Counted from the first letter of the stretch, positions 1 through 10,849 are shown. The stretch is 22,992 nucleotides of DNA from Didymodactylos carnosus (GCA_905250885.1 CAJNOQ010002706.1:1-22992), one strand, 5' to 3'. The notes: generated by a model not told the origin, from the letters alone. A program made the numbers and translations.

Positions 1-345
1 TGTAAGCTCTTATGACAAGAATTCATATGATCTTGTAAGATCTTATATAGTCTTGTGACAAAAAAATATATAAAAGTCAACAATGTCTGGTACAAGATTT
101 TGTAAAATCTTACAAGATCATATGAATTCTTGTCATAAGGTCTTACAAAACCTTGTCACTTCTCATAACCAGATCTTGAGGGATCTTATAACAAGAAGTT
201 ACAAGATTCCAAAAGATCTCATATTATCTTATAATAAGGTCTTGTATGATCATATCGTAAGACCTTATTACAAGATTTCACAAGAAAACATCAGATCTTG
301 CAAGGTCTTACAAGACGTGTTTCACCTGGGTAGCGACAACGCTCG
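1..345. repeat. Palindromic AGATCT/TCTTACAAG-rich repeat block
   Basis: The block is built from many variants of a short self-complementary word (ACAAGATCTTATAAG-like). Positions 9-41 and 107-139 are a perfect 33-bp inverted repeat around a 65-bp spacer. Positions 236-269 form another near-palindrome, with TAAGGTCTT/AAGACCTTA arms around TATGATCATA. An open frame at 83-358 crosses it, but its peptide simply repeats the word (KILQD, KVLQN, KVLYD), so I read it as non-coding repeat rather than a gene. The left end is outside the window. Confidence 0.75.
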
Positions 346-972
346 TTTATTGTTGTAGCTAACAGCGAAAGTCAATTTTTCAGTTCGGACTCATCGAGGT
401 GGTGGATAGTCTTACATTTTCATAAGTAAATTTTAAATGTATCTGCAAAAAGAAAACTTTGAACACTTTGCAAGGTACGTAAAAATATATGGCTTGTTAA
501 AAGACTGTATTGAAGACCCTGAGTTTGAATAAAGACTGAATGAAAATAATACTAATTTTGAATTAAATGAATATCAAGATCTTTGTACCTGATCGTAAAC
601 ACGATAATGGTATCATGGATTGCCTACAAAATTCTTGATTTTCTGTTAAAACTTCAAAAGAAATAAAATCTAAATCGCTATTTGATGACATAAATTGAAA
701 TGTCAACGATTGCAAATCACGTCCATTATAACAAGTATTCCATATTCCGCATGGACCATTTATGATACCTAGATTAAAAAAGAGATCGATAGTTCGGTTT
801 AAAATTTTTTAATTATAACGTTTACTTGAATATGTATTGGATGTTCCATTCGATAGAATGCTAATTAATTGCATAAAAATGCGTGCTTTGCTTATACTTT
901 TGCTGATATTGTTCGAATGTGACGAAAAGCAAGAATCTAGATATCAAGAATAAAATATCTCATTTCTTGCTC
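346..972. other. Gene-free stretch
   Basis: AT-rich sequence with no long open frame, no recognisable domain and no strong repeat. I see nothing in it that I can name. Confidence 0.5.
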
Positions 973-1026
973 ATGCAAAAAAGCAGGTTTAGATCTAAGG
1001 CATACTAAGCCTCTAACCAGCTCAAG
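973..1026 (+). repeat. Dispersed 54-bp repeat, copy 1
   Basis: This segment begins ATGCAAAAAAGCAGG and ends CAGCTCAAG. It matches the reverse complement of 5085-5138 (SRRT intron 3) at 50 of 54 positions by hand alignment. The match stops within a few bases of the left end of the transposon at 1031, so the element may have inserted into or beside an older repeat. Family unknown. Confidence 0.75.
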
Positions 1027-1030
1027 GCTC

Positions 1031-1780
1031 AGAGTTGGAACCGGACCGGCCGGTTGACCGGTTACCGGTCCGGTCCGGTTGAACTTTTCAACCGGCCGGT
1101 TATCACCGGTTTTTTAACAGTTTAACTACACTTCAATCGACCGGTTGCTGCCGGTTGCGAATCACAAGCGAAATATGAATACTGTTGAACAAAAGTTCGA
1201 GATTTCAACTGGAATCGCCCAAGGGAGATTGAAAAAAGGCAATAGATCCAAAAATGATCTATTAATTCATTTTACATTTGTCCTATCACTGGCTAATTTC
1301 GGATATAGATGAACACCGGTTAAGATTTTCTGCCATTAGTTTCTTTCCCATTTCGAAAACATCCATCCGGAAAAATTAGCCGGAAAAAACTTTTATTTCT
1401 TCATTAAAACGTGATTAATCTATATTCTTTTTCCTACTGCGTTTCATACATCAGCAGAAATTAGTCATTAAAGGATATTGTGCTGTATTTACACATTCTA
1501 ACTAAAGAGACTACTAGAAAAAACTTTTCGTATTGGGTTGAACTTCGTGCCTCACGTTAATACTGAAATAACCAGAACAGGAAGATTTTGAAAATACACA
1601 AGCTTACCTTTCTGCAAAAAATCGGTTTTTCACAAAATCCGAACTTTAATCTGCCATGGAGTCGACCGGTATTTACCGGTTGGACTCCAGAATTGAACCG
1701 GCCGGTTTATTACCGCTTCAACTACACATTAAACTGGCCGGTTCGGTCCGGTTAGGAAAAATTCAACCGGTTCCAACTCT
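1031..1780. mobile_element. Non-autonomous DNA transposon (MITE-like), 750 bp
   Basis: The ends are perfect 14-bp inverted repeats: AGAGTTGGAACCGG at 1031-1044 and CCGGTTCCAACTCT at 1767-1780. They are flanked on both sides by GGCTC (1026-1030 and 1781-1785), which reads as a 5-bp target-site duplication. An equivalent reading is a 15-bp terminal repeat starting with C plus a 3-bp GCT duplication; the sequence cannot separate the two. Both subterminal regions are packed with CCGGTT/ACCGGCCGGT words, a usual arrangement for transposase binding sites. No open frame of useful size lies inside, so it must rely on a transposase made elsewhere. The decayed element at 11719-12618 has related ends and subterminal words and carries a DDE_Tnp_4-type relic, so that family is the likely driver (inference). 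Confidence 0.8.
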
Positions 1781-1832
1781 GGCTCCGCTCCCCTGAATAA
1801 CGTACAAATCCAATGAAAAAGGATTATTTATA

Positions 1833-2071
1833 TTACATTAGACGATTTTTCCGCGGAATCAGAGAAGCTGACAGCGTTTTTCATCTACACTGGCTGCGAA
1901 CGCTGATCGAAGGGAGGCGTGAGCATTGTTTTGAATCCACATATTGTTGAACCTCTGGAGATATTTGCAGGATCTCGAGAAAACCTTTTGGTTTTACATT
2001 AGATTATGAACCTTGCACAAGAAATCAGAGAAAAATTCGAACGCCGACCGAAGAGAGGCGTGACCGTTGTC
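1833..2071 (+). repeat. Degenerate two-copy direct repeat
   Basis: Two units share TTACATTAGA (1833 and 1994), AATCAGAGAA, and a 34-bp block (1897-1930 against 2038-2071, 28 of 34 identical) ending in GAGGCGTGA plus a TTGT. Unit spacing is about 141-161 bp with indels. The repeat is old and of unknown origin. Confidence 0.5.
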
Positions 2072-2756
2072 GTTGACTCAAAGGTGATCGAAGGTCGTTC
2101 GCAGAGAAAAGTTATATTATCCGTAGACGAGTTTTCTTGGTGTTATTACAGTTGACTGCTATCCCGCGACATCTATCTTCGGCCTACAGAAAGCATTTGG
2201 TTAGTTTTTCTTCTCTCTGCATCACTAGATATTTCAGATATCTTTGAATATTTTCTCTCGCGTGGTTAAAAATAAATTTCTAATGCTTCTCACGTATGGT
2301 TGGCTTATCCATAGAATATCTGACAGCCATCTTCAGTATTTTGCGCACACACAGACACACGCAGACAACTATCTTCTTAGACCCTAGATAAAAGTCAAGG
2401 GAATAATACAAATAGTAAGCACCAGCGCAACCCGAACGGCTTCAAAGACTTAAATAAAATTTAAATCTTTGCTCGCTTTTTACGTAGAACGATTTTACTC
2501 ATGCAGTATCAAAACTGCTGTGGCAAAAGCGTACCTTAATTTTTATATTAAAAAAATTCTAGTTCTCGCGAGACAATTTATTTTTTTCTTTTAAATGTCA
2601 GGATTTGTAGCGCAGCATCTAAGAATGGTTTTCTGCAAGTGAGAAGTGCCGCTCTTGCGGAAAGAGTTGTTAATGGAGCTATAGCATTTTTACTGACCAT
2701 GATGTTTTCGAAAATTCATAAAAGACTTATGTTTCACCCATTTTTTCTATTCCCCT

Positions 2757-2789
2757 GGGTATGTTGTGTGTTGTGGACACAACATACCC
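2757..2789. repeat. Perfect 13-bp hairpin upstream of SRRT
   Basis: GGGTATGTTGTGT (2757-2769) and ACACAACATACCC (2777-2789) are exact reverse complements around a 7-nt loop. It lies about 350 bp before the putative SRRT 5' splice acceptor, so it could be in the promoter or outron. There is no evidence of function. Confidence 0.6.
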
Positions 2790-3134
2790 ATGACAGGTGT
2801 AGTTGCACAATAATCTCGCCTATCTGATGGCAAAAAGCGTTTTTCGAAATAGTCGAAGGTTATTGAAAAAAAATTTTTTTATTGTATAGATAGCATTTCA
2901 CAAATATACATGTGGAGCGAACTTTTTAGTTTCTCAGAAACCATAGAAATGTGAGGCTTCAGAAATATATAGAAGTGTGCACCTTCTAAAACTCTATGAT
3001 CATCTGTTGTTTTAATGGTAACCAAGCGGTGTTTTTGAAACCGGCGAAGATCTTCTAATAGAATGTGATCGAATGAAGTTGTTTACCACCGAATTGTGAT
3101 ATTCTGAAAATGCTTCTTCTACCTAATTTCTGCG

Positions 3135-3200
3135 TTACTTTTAGATCTATTCGAAACTCTTAGCTCTCTCATTTCGTGTGTTTGTCAATAAGCGTTAATC
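3135..3200 (+). promoter_or_regulatory. Splice acceptor and 5' leader of SRRT
   Basis: A pyrimidine-rich tract ending CTTTTAG (AG at 3143-3144) is followed by a 56-nt leader with no ATG before the SRRT start at 3201. No matching upstream exon is evident, so the acceptor could take a spliced leader in trans or a distant 5' UTR exon in cis. MRPS28 and the SLU7-like gene show the same arrangement. Confidence 0.5.
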
Positions 3201-6200
3201 ATGGGCGATAGTGATGATGATTTTGATAATCGACGTAATCGTGACAAATTTCGTCGTGAACGAGAAGATTATGGCCGTAATGAACGAAATAGAAATGATT
3301 GGAATGAAAGGTCTGTCAATAAAAATAACTATTAATGTCCTTTTTTTTGTAACATAGCTTTTTAGCAAAAAAATATCGTTAATTTTATTATTACTTCCGA
3401 TTGCGAAATAGATTTGCTTTTAGTGGGCATACGAGTGGTGGTGTGTACGTAAAGAAAAACTAACTATATCATAGTTTACGTAAATAGCTTAAGTTCTATT
3501 TTATCTGTTTTTTTTAAACAAATTACTTTCATTTGTTTTGCATTTAAACGAAAGAATTATCGTATATTAAAAAATTATCTGTTTATTTTTCTCAGAGATC
3601 GATCAAATCCCATTCGTCGACGAGAACCAAATCAATATCCGACTAGTGGTCGTGAATACCCGAGATATAGTCGTAGTCCTGGAAGATATGATATGAGTCC
3701 ACCTCCCCAAAATAAACGTATTCGTCGCGACTGGTAAAATATCTCTCATTTCTTTTGACAAAGAATAAATCAAACTCTTTTTTTTTTTCTTCAACTAGGG
3801 ATGGTTCAGATGTTTCACATTACGAAGGAGTTCAACCGTATTTTGGAAATCCTCAGTTTCATCATGATTATTCATCAATGCATCATAGCGGTCCAGGTGG
3901 ACATTTAAATAGAGAATCACTCGAATATCTGACACAACCACCAATGTTAAGTTTCAAAAATTTTCTTCACGATCAGGATGAAAATATTGATCAAGATGAA
4001 GCGGTAAAACGATACAACGACTACAAAACTGATTTTAAAAAACAACAGATCAATGATTTTTTCCAAGCACATAAGGATGAAGAATGGTAGGAATAAAGAA
4101 TTGATCTTTTTTCAGGTTAACTTCAAAAACCAGAGGAGAAGTAGTGCGAAAGAATTTTTTCAATCAATATTCAAACAAAAAACATGTTAGAAATCTATAT
4201 TAAATCTTCCTAAGGCATGGTACAAAGCTAAGAATCGACGAACAAATAGGGTTAATTGTGCTCTTTGGAATTGGGCAATAAGAGTCTTCTCTCTTGTGAG
4301 TGGTGTGCTCTCAAGCCAATTTTAGGTATTGGTTCCAGTCCTTAGCGTACGTGTACAGATTTGATTTATATTGACTCAAGTGTATTCAATATTTCAATAC
4401 CATTTCTTTAGCAATTGATCCGTTTTGATCTATGAATGATGAAATTCTTTTTCTTTCTTCTAATCTTTTTCACCATCTTCAACGACGTAAACTGAGTTTT
4501 ATCAAGAATATATTGTTTTATTCATATATATATCTGCAAATTCCATCGTAAAACACAAATAAATTACATTATATATTGCGCTTCAAGTTCTCTCTATATA
4601 TTTTAAACGTTTTTAAACTTCTGCATTTTTTTTTCCACACGATATATGTGTTACATTGAACCTTAGCATATTGATTACATTTAACTTCTCCTATGTGAAC
4701 TTTTTTTTCATAAATGTGAATATATTAAGTTTTAAACTGATTACTGGAGATAAACGATAAAACAAACGAAGATAGAAACGCTCTTTTTAAGCGTATTATG
4801 GTCTTGGTTCTTTTTCACCTATACTCGTCCAAAATCTGAGTACAACGTTTATCATGGTCTTCTTGTCGAATGAATCTAATTTCTAAATCCCTATCTTATC
4901 TTAGAAAGTTCAATGCATATTTAATATTAAACACGTATCATATATTAGAGGTAAGTAGAACATTTCTTTTAGAGAACTGAAAGAAATTAACTGTCTTTAG
5001 ACCAAAGAGTGACATTTATGAACTAACTATTTTTCAAAAATTATATATAGTTCACCAGTCCATCGAGATGAAATTAATCTATGTCTTGAGCTGGTCAGAG
5101 GCTTTGTATGGCGTAGATCTAAACCTGCTTTTTTGCATAAATTAGTAGAATACTTTTCATTGGTTCTCAAAGCCCATCATTACAGTTGATTATTTGTACT
5201 CGAATGTTAATGTTATTTATATGCTGTTTTTAGGTTCAAACATAAATATCATCCGGATGAATATTCAAAACGTCGAGATGAACAACGGCAAGCGATTAAA
5301 AGGCGGCTAGATGTGTTTATGGAATTGTTAAGTAAAAGTTGGCTGGATGATGTTAGCATTGATGTTGAAAATCAACATAATCTAACACGTTTTCTGGATG
5401 CTGGTATGATTGACAGACGATAAACGATTTCGCGCATATTATTTCATTTTTTTCATTTTAAGCGGTAATTAAAATGGAAGGTGGAACGGATCATGATTTA
5501 AAATCATTAGATGTTGTTCAATCATCCAGCATAACGAATATGGGTAATGATGATGAAATTGATGAAATGGGAATGGGAACAAAACCACCTGATTCAGTTG
5601 GAAATGATAAATTAATCAAAAGTGACAGTACAACATCTACGATTGTAATACCATCGCAACAACCATCTACTGGTACGACAGTGAAAGAAGAAGCACATAC
5701 ATCAATACCAACAAATGCAAATGGTACAAATAGTAAAAGTGACGGTGATGAAATTGAAATGAAATCACCCAAACATGAATCAAAACCACCCAAAGTAAAT
5801 TACTGTTTTGATATTCATTGTAATCATTAAAACTTTTGTCATCTCTTTATAATAGCAAAAACGTCAAAAAAGTCAATATCGTTCAGATGGTGAAGGTAGT
5901 GGATCAGAAGACGGTGCTTATTCAGATGGTGAAAGTGATGATGTAAATGAAACAGCATCTGTTAAAAGTGAACAATCAAAAAAAGATAATCGACCATCAG
6001 CAAGTAAATAATCGTTTTTTCATTGATATTTTGTTGACATATACAAATAAGTTTTAATCTTTTAAGCATCCTCAAAAGATAGTATTGATCCAAAAGCAAG
6101 TTCTAGTCACGACAATAAAGAAGAAGAATCCGAAGCTGGTGAAGTACCGGATGCACCAAGACCGTTACACAAAACATTATCGATATTTTTAAGAAATTTA

Positions 6201-8331
6201 TCTTCATCAACGACGAAAGAAGATATTGAAAATGTAAGCGTAACTGTATCTAATGTAGAAATTAATGATTAGAAGGCAATTTGATTCTATTTCAGTTATG
6301 TAAACAATATACTGGTTTTCGTCGTGTTTGTTTAACAGATCCGGCACCTGATCGAAAATTTTTACGTCGTGGTTGGGTCACATTTGATTCAAATGTACAA
6401 ATACGTAATATTTGTTATGAATTAAATTTGAATAAAGTAAATATTTTGTCTTATGTTGGTTTAAGATAGTAATTGTGTTTTACTAATATAGATTCGAGAC
6501 ATTGATACGGGCGCCATTGTTAATCGTGAACTGAAAAATCGTATTCGGTATGCAATTGTGTCTCGCTTTAATGTATAGCGTCGTTGATATATCATAACTC
6601 TTCTTTTAGAATCATAAATGGTATTGGACAGCACAAAACAATTGTACGAAATGATTTACGTTTAGCAACAAAAATAATGAAAAATTTAGATGAACGTTGG
6701 AAAATTTGGGAAAATAATGAAAATATGAATGATAAGATAAAAACATCAGACGATTCAGAAATATCATCATCGACGCCCGCTTCAACAACAAAGGTAAGAA
6801 GTTTTTTTTTCTTAAAAAATTAAATTTTAGAAATGTTTATTTTTTTATTTTTTGTAGCCAATTGGATTTGTTAGTCATAATCCATTGTTGAAAAATATTA
6901 CCGAATATCTGGTCGAAGAAGGAAACGCTGAAGAAGAAGAGTTACTTGGTGGCGTTGATTCTCATGCGCATAGTAATCCAAATGGACCTACATTTGAAAT
7001 TGATAAAGAATTAACAAAGGTGAGTTGTTTGATGGTGTGCAAATACGCGAAAATAGAACTTTGTCTAATTTTAGGTATTGGATCGTTTAATACTTTATCT
7101 TCGTGTTGTACATTCTGTTGATTATTATAATGGTATCGAATATCAACAAGAAGATTCGATGCCAAATCGTTGTGGAATTATCCATGCACGTGGACCACAA
7201 TTATCCACTGTATCAATGTCAGAATTAAATAATTTTATGCAACAATTTGAATCAAAATTGAAACCATTTATTGATTATAAAGAACGATTAGATGATGATT
7301 TGGCTAAAAAATTGGGCTTTAAAGTTGCACAAGATGAAGTTGATAAATTTATTAATGCCAATTGTCAAGAAGTTGCCAAAGATAAATGGTTATGTCCAAT
7401 AAGTGGAAAAAAATTTAAAGGACCAGAGTTTGTGAAAAAACATATTTATAATAAACATCAAGACAAAATAGAGGATGTCAAACGAGAGGTAGTTATTCTT
7501 TTGACTTTTTCTATAATGAAACTAATTTAAAAAAAAGTAGTAGTAAAGTAGAAGTATTTGTTTACAATAGAGAATATTTTTTGTTTTAGGTTGTTTTTTT
7601 CAATAATTATCTTTACGATCCCAAACGGCCACAACTACCAGAACATCCATCGACACGCCCACCGCTTCCACCTCATCCTTCTGGTTTACCCCTACCAACA
7701 CCACCCTTGGCAACCCAACCACTGTTGTCTCGACCTCCAATATGGTCTCAAAGTAAATACATTTTTTTCTTTTTTGTAATCGAAAAATCTATGTTTTTCT
7801 TTTTGTAGTGGCATCAGCACCACATCCCGTTGCACATCATCCACCTCCAAATTATCATAATTTTCCACGTTATCAACCTCGACCATTTATCTATGGTGGT
7901 GGTCCACCTGGCGGTCCGCCGAATCGACGACCGTAAGTAAAAAAACGCACACTTCTTTTCTCAGTCGAAATTATTAGTACGTTGATATTAGACACATGTC
8001 TGTGATACCCGCACACATGATTTCCGTGACTAGGTACGTATTTAAATCAAACTATCATTGATCATTATGCAATAAAAATCTGGTGATATTGTAATATATT
8101 CTTTGTTGTTTTAATCTTTATTTGCTTCATGTTTGATTTCGGTGTACAGAAAGAGTTAACTATTAAAGAGTAAAAATATCCGAGGTTAACAATTTTGTGA
8201 AAGACATTTACAGTGACATATTTCAAAATCTAAAAATATTTATTTACTCTATTTTGTTTATTTCTTTTAGTACAAATCGTCAATTAGTTGGCTATGAAGA
8301 TTTGGATGCACCAAATGAAATGCTTGTTTGA
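3201..8331 (+). CDS. SRRT: SRRT/ARS2 (serrate RNA effector), 16 exons
   Basis: ARS2 binds the nuclear cap-binding complex and directs capped transcripts to processing, miRNA maturation, export or decay. Exons: 3201-3310, 3596-3733, 3799-4086, 5234-5403, 5463-5794, 5856-6003, 6067-6233, 6296-6436, 6492-6547, 6610-6793, 6858-7019, 7075-7488, 7590-7752, 7809-7932, 7992-8033, 8271-8331. All junctions are GT-AG and keep frame, giving 899 residues (human about 876). The start [12 protein letters not shown] matches the family N-terminus and is followed by an Arg-rich stretch. The SERRATE/Ars2 helical domain ([21 protein letters not shown]) lies near residues 130-180. An acidic Ser/Lys-rich linker runs about 240-420, and an RRM-like domain (RGWVTFD) about 430-500. 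The zinc-finger segment [15 protein letters not shown] has Cys739, His755 and His760, with Ser where a second Cys is expected. A Pro-rich tail ends in the conserved YEDLDAP. It looks intact and functional. Confidence 0.96.
4087..5233 (+). other. SRRT intron 3 (1147 bp)
   Basis: By far the longest intron of the gene; most others are 55-65 bp. It is AT-rich with no open frame of note. Its 3' part holds the reverse-orientation dispersed repeat at 5085-5138, so repeat insertion probably explains part of the extra length. Confidence 0.75.
5085..5138 (-). repeat. Dispersed 54-bp repeat, copy 2 (in SRRT intron 3)
   Basis: On the minus strand it matches 973-1026 at 50 of 54 positions by hand alignment, with no gaps. 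It sits about 100 bp before the intron 3 acceptor. No terminal repeats or target duplication are obvious around it, so the element type is unknown. Confidence 0.75.
7992..8033 (+). other. Possible cassette micro-exon of SRRT (exon 15)
   Basis: Forty-two bases (14 codons) lie between a TTAG acceptor and a strong GGTACGTA-type donor. Exon 14 ends with CC and exon 16 starts with T, so both inclusion (CC+A ... AG+T) and skipping (CC+T) leave the frame open into the conserved YEDLDAP end. The encoded [17 protein letters not shown] peptide has no counterpart I recognise in other ARS2 proteins, so it may be optional. Confidence 0.55.
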
Positions 8332-8347
8332 TAAAGGAAAACAATAC

Positions 8348-8772
8348 AATAAAACTTGTGACATCACAATAATAACCGTTCTAATTGTTGAGCTTATTCA
8401 TTTGACAAAATTTTTTGTAATTATTTTTTTGTTATTCTTCTCTATTCTGTTTTATATAAAAACAGAAAACTGAGAAAGAAAGACAAGACAAAATGCGTAT
8501 CAAAAAACATTATTCTACAATACCTTGTACTATTTAATTATTCAACTTATATCGCTTCTTTACCTGCTTGTTCGTGTTTTTTGTAGAGCAAACAAACAAT
8601 CCATGATGTTGAATAAAAAAAGACCGATATATTTATTCTCATACGTAATATATTGATGGTTAGATTTTTTTTTGTATCTTCTTTTTCATCTTTTCAAAGT
8701 CTAAATTTGAGAATTGTTGGTTTTCTTTATTTGTTCTTTTCTTTTTCGTTTCCTAATTTCGGTTTTTTTTCT
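8348..8772 (+). repeat. SRRT 3' flank, source copy of a 425-bp duplication
   Basis: This block starts at an AATAAA, 17 nt after the SRRT stop, and runs through the probable 3' UTR. It recurs at 10941-11365 at a constant offset of 2593 bp, with no gaps; by hand I find one difference, at 8360 (G here, A in the copy). Position next to the SRRT stop shows this is the original. Further AATAAA words, for example 8832-8837, could serve as poly(A) signals if the transcript is longer. Confidence 0.9.
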
Positions 8773-9440
8773 CATAGAAACAAAGTACGTAGTGGAATGG
8801 AATGTTGTTCTTCAAATTTTGTTGAGGTTCAAATAAAATATACAGCTGTGTAATAAATGAAAATAAAAAAAAGAAAATGAGATATTGATTAATGTAAATT
8901 GTAAAGTAGTGATGTTGAAATATTTATTTTTCTTATCAGAAAATATGGGGCAATAAGCAGATTTGATAATATGCTATCCTTTAACCACTTGTTAAGATGT
9001 AGAGCATACAGTATGAATACGTTTCCCTTTTTTTCTTTGGTGACACTTAATTAACATTTAATTCATTAAATAAGACAATATTCAAATATATGGCGTGTAA
9101 AATGTGAAAAATCTACTAAAAACGATTTTCTACATGTTGAGAGAGTCAAAATTTATGTAGTGATTTTGACATAATCGATAATTGTACCATCAAACTTGAC
9201 CCTAATTTAAATTACGAGATCGATATATGAGACATATTAATGTATTTATGTAAAACAATTAAATTCATTTTCTCATTCATCATCTGATGATCGCCATCCT
9301 TACTTTTACTGAGTTTGTAATAAATCTTCTTTAAGTATTATTACTCATTATGAATAATATCAATCTACTTATCATCATTTTCGTTGTATGATTTTTGAAT
9401 ATTCAACCAAAACAAATCAAACATTAATAGTGGCAATGTT
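8773..9440 (+). other. SRRT-MRPS28 intergenic stretch, no gene seen
   Basis: AT-rich sequence with several AATAAA words near 8832-8866 that could end the SRRT transcript. I see no coding exon or RNA gene. Confidence 0.5.
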
Positions 9441-9500
9441 TTTTTCTTGCAGCTCGAAGCCAGTTAGTATGAGTCAACCATAACTAATATGCATGCTGGC
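9440..9500 (+). promoter_or_regulatory. Strong orphan splice acceptor between SRRT and MRPS28
   Basis: A T-rich tract ending TTGCAG (AG at 9451-9452) is the best-looking acceptor between the two genes. What follows could be a non-coding 5' exon of MRPS28 or an alternative last exon of SRRT: CC or AG from exon 14 or 15 plus C stays in frame for ten codons, then TAA. Neither use is proven, and exon 16 carries the conserved SRRT end. Confidence 0.35.
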
Positions 9501-9754
9501 TAATGGAAAAATGATAATTATGGAGTATTGTTGGAGTTAATTAGATTGTAAAAAAGAGATATTCATTAATGAGACTGTTAGGTGATAAAATACCGTATGA
9601 ATATGTCATCAGAATTAATGGTTGAGTAATTGGTATATTGTATATTGATGTAAATGAATATTAAGTTAACTGTTTATTTAATGGTTCTATTTTTTCACTC
9701 AATTGTTTCATCTATGTTATAAATTATTAAAGAGATTGTTTTTTCTTTTTAATA

Positions 9755-9772
9755 TTTTTTGTCGTTTTAGAT
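9755..9772 (+). promoter_or_regulatory. Splice acceptor 2 nt before the MRPS28 start
   Basis: A T-rich run ending GTCGTTTTAG (AG at 9769-9770) leaves only AT before the ATG at 9773. A 2-nt leader is unlikely for a mature mRNA unless a leader is spliced on, so this supports trans-splicing, or a cis 5' UTR exon such as the one beginning at 9453. Confidence 0.55.
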
Positions 9773-10453
9773 ATGTTACCGAATCGTTTATCGTTTCTAT
9801 TGTCATCGTACGCAAAGAAAACATGTTTATTTAATTCTATTCGTACAATTAAACAATCGACTGATAAAAACAAAAATAGATCAACATCTGAACAAACATT
9901 AGACAATCAGAAGTACTCCAAAAGACGAGTATCTCTACCACCGTCACCAACAACAACCAAAATGGACATGTTCAATGATATTCTAGAGTCATTTACAAAA
10001 TCGTCATCAGAAAAGTCGTCATCACAATCTTCATCACCATTGTCTTCTCATGATTCATCATCGACTAGTTCTGAACCACAAACATTTGCCAAATTGTTTC
10101 GTAACTCAGAATTTGTTCAGTTGGGTGGTATTAAAGGACGATTGTTAACAGGACGAATATTTGATGTTGTAGATGATGATTTATATATTGATTTTGGTGG
10201 AAAATTTCATTGTGTATGTCAAAGACCTCAGTCAAAAAATCGTGATCAATTTATTACTGGAGCACTTGTTAGTATTAAACTGAATGATTTTGAAATGGCA
10301 TCAAGATTTTTGGGTGCCAAAAAACATATTTCACTGTTAGAAGCGGATGCACAACTAATAGCGATAATACGAAAACCACATTCAGCACATCAGACAAGAG
10401 AACGCGATAGAGACGAACGTGCGCAACAACAACAACAGCAACTGGATTTTTAA
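9773..10453 (+). CDS. MRPS28: Mitochondrial small ribosomal subunit protein S28 (bS1m)
   Basis: A component of the mitoribosomal small subunit in the matrix, in the S1-like bS1m/MRPS28 family. The single exon encodes 226 residues, against about 187 in human. The conserved domain spans roughly residues 105-200 and includes FAKLFRNSEF, LLTGRIFDVV and the diagnostic DLYIDFGGKFHCVC, followed by SRFLGA. The first 30 residues are rich in Lys, Arg, Ser and Leu with no acidic residue, as expected of a mitochondrial targeting peptide. Residues about 76-100 are a Ser-rich low-complexity linker, and 218-223 is a poly-Gln run near the stop, which accounts for the extra length. The ATG lies 2 nt after a splice acceptor. 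An AATAAA follows at 10605-10610. No defect is seen. Confidence 0.93.
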   Translation: MLPNRLSFLLSSYAKKTCLFNSIRTIKQSTDKNKNRSTSEQTLDNQKYSKRRVSLPPSPTTTKMDMFNDILESFTKSSSEKSSSQSSSPLSSHDSSSTSSEPQTFAKLFRNSEFVQLGGIKGRLLTGRIFDVVDDDLYIDFGGKFHCVCQRPQSKNRDQFITGALVSIKLNDFEMASRFLGAKKHISLLEADAQLIAIIRKPHSAHQTRERDRDERAQQQQQQLDF

Positions 10454-10604
10454 ATTTTCTATCAAAATCCATGTGCATATAACGTTTGTTCTGTACGTTG
10501 CTGATATAATGTATTTCTTTTTGTCTTTTTCGTTGGTCCGAGGTTAATATCTACTTGACGCTATTCTATGCACTTTTTGGTGTTCACTATGTAGGATATT
10601 TCGA

Positions 10605-10610
10605 AATAAA
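10605..10610 (+). terminator. Poly(A) signal candidate for MRPS28
   Basis: AATAAA about 150 nt after the stop codon, followed by a T-rich stretch (10620-10650) of the kind found downstream of cleavage sites. It is the only canonical hexamer in the first 200 nt of the 3' flank. Confidence 0.55.
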
Positions 10611-10849
10611 GACTAGTTAGGTTTTCTTTTTTACCTTTTTGTTTTTATTTCGTGTAATTATCTATAATTATCCCGGCAACGGCGGTCGCATGATAGTCTT
10701 GAACAAGCTATCTAATGCTCAGTGTCTCGGTACCTTTGGACACAGGCAACGGGGCGACCCGATTTCAGTGCCATTGGACTGTAGAGATGAGAGTTAACAA
10801 AAAAAAAATAACTCTGTTTAATTGCCCCTCACCCGAATAACGTACAAAG

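Noticed and set aside
83..358. Open frame of 91 codons in the left repeat block
   Set aside because: Its peptide is a periodic translation of the palindromic repeat (KILQD/KVLQN words) and lacks any domain.
2639..2827. 62-codon open frame upstream of SRRT
   Set aside because: No acceptable start context or motif, and it crosses the 13-bp hairpin; probably chance.
8288..8853. Open frames in the SRRT 3' flank
   Set aside because: 8288-8473 overlaps the end of SRRT in another frame; the others are Phe/Ser-rich translations of T-rich UTR sequence.
10670..10800. Possible tRNA or small structured RNA in the GC-richer stretch after MRPS28
   Set aside because: No cloverleaf, no A/B box pair and no T-loop consensus could be found by eye.
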